A DNA stretch of 64,000 nucleotides, taken from NCBI GenBank assembly GCA_944323595.1, contig CALUTF010000001.1, positions 62,001 to 126,000 of the forward strand, given 5' to 3'. The translations under genes and the position numbers were made by a program. The notes below the pieces were generated by a model. The model saw only the letters and a list, made by a program, of their open reading frames with translations, was not told the origin of the DNA and searched no databases. Source of the stretch: Candidatus Gastranaerophilales bacterium. GTDB lineage: Bacteria; Cyanobacteriota; Vampirovibrionia; Gastranaerophilales; Gastranaerophilaceae. Positions 63,457 through 64,000 of the stretch are shown here, piece after piece (position 1 is the stretch's first letter; each line of letters begins with the position of its first letter).

Positions 63457-64000
63457 TTACTTAATTATCATTTTTTTAATTTTTACCAGCCCGTTAAGCA
63501 GCCAAGGGACTTTTTTTCTCAATATTTCTTTAAATGCATACAGAACAAAAGGTCGGTGTTGGAGTTCATTTACATAATACATAAAATAATCAGGCATATA
63601 TATTTCAAACTTTTTCTGTATAGAAAATTCTTTAACTCTTTTATAATATCGTGCCGCAGTTATTATATTATTGAGAATAAGGTAGTTATAAGAGTCTATA
63701 AATGAACTGCATAAACGATTTACTACTGCTCTGTATATTTCTTCATCATATCCAGCAACAAGTTTATCCACCAAATTATACCATTCAAAATACGCATCAA
63801 AATATTTAAAACGCAAATTAATTAATGATTTGGGTCTATTGATTCTGTAATAATAAAAAATATCCTGAATAGCATAAAGTTTGTCTGCTTTTAAGAGACA
63901 TTCAATATAAAACGGAGTATCTTCATGAATTGGAACATCCGTAAAAATAATATTATTTTCATTTAAAAATTTTCTGCTGTATAAACATTTCCACACAGCT
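63457..64000 (-). CDS. Family 2 glycosyltransferase, C-terminal part (partial)
   Basis: The frame runs off the right edge; 181 C-terminal residues are visible. The A-V-W-K-C-L-Y-S-R-K-F-L segment, H-E-D-T-P-F and the Y-Y-Y-R-I-N-R motif match the second half of GT2 enzymes, as in the complete GT2 gene at 20603. Donor and acceptor unknown. The N-terminal nucleotide-binding half lies outside the window. Confidence 0.85.
   Translation of the reverse strand, partial: AVWKCLYSRKFLNENNIIFTDVPIHEDTPFYIECLLKADKLYAIQDIFYYYRINRPKSLINLRFKYFDAYFEWYNLVDKLVAGYDEEIYRAVVNRLCSSFIDSYNYLILNNIITAARYYKRVKEFSIQKKFEIYMPDYFMYYVNELQHRPFVLYAFKEILRKKVPWLLNGLVKIKKMIIK

Overview
The window reads as chromosome of a gut-type, non-photosynthetic relative of cyanobacteria, most likely order Gastranaerophilales (Melainabacteria/Vampirovibrionia). 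This is inference, at about 75% confidence. The main marker is a Ycf45/SpoIIIAA-like ATPase ending in an R3H domain (52877-54511), a type typical of cyanobacteria and plastids. Other support: AT-rich coding DNA; a diderm envelope implied by a TolC/RND/adaptor efflux operon; anaerobic metabolism implied by a four-subunit 2-oxoacid:ferredoxin oxidoreductase and pyruvate phosphate dikinase; and a short N-terminal 'F-(K/T)-G-like' motif on otherwise unrelated proteins, which I associate with this order. No rRNA, tRNA, CRISPR array, prophage or intact insertion sequence was recognised.

Layout. 1-7 kb: end of an unknown gene, a coiled-coil protein, a MurF-like ligase paired with a membrane-anchored alpha/alpha-toroid-like protein, then a phosphoesterase and a Ski2-like helicase on the minus strand. 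7-14.5 kb: a GGDEF protein, a UvrC lacking its C-terminal HhH domain, two unknown proteins, a DHA2 drug exporter and a PD-(D/E)XK nuclease-like protein. 14.5-20.5 kb: the tripartite efflux operon. 20.6-28.7 kb: a glycosyltransferase, PPDK, a HEPN/MNT toxin-antitoxin pair next to an XRE-like remnant, and the 2-oxoacid oxidoreductase operon. 28.8-37.5 kb: a 2171-residue coiled-coil protein with tandem 58-residue repeats, a GlcD-like flavoprotein and a HExxH protein. 37.5-41.8 kb: sugar-nucleotide/methyltransferase/NDK cluster. 41.8-47 kb: acyl-ACP thioesterase, a TPR/phosphoesterase/metallo-beta-lactamase-fold/TPR operon and an orphan DNA methylase. 47-58 kb: PiT-like permease, MutL, PlsC-like acyltransferase, an unknown 'GLAASQARLL' protein, the R3H ATPase, a CheR-fold methyltransferase and GyrA. 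58-64 kb: a GC-rich intergenic repeat, AlkD, CDF transporter, a lysozyme-like/EF-hand protein, a nitrilase-family hydrolase and HMGL-like aldolase fired from one symmetric promoter region, a YkgJ-type protein and a partial glycosyltransferase.

The most interesting signals are: (1) extended -10 promoters (TGn-TAnnnT) lying exactly 6 nt before start codons that lack a Shine-Dalgarno sequence, which implies a leaderless-mRNA class; (2) the recurrent N-terminal F-x-G tag; (3) the giant repeat coiled-coil protein; and (4) the 'GLAASQARLL' protein, built like a filament subunit with conserved helical ends and a variable middle. Window-wide, starts were revised wherever an SD sequence or promoter contradicted the longest open frame.
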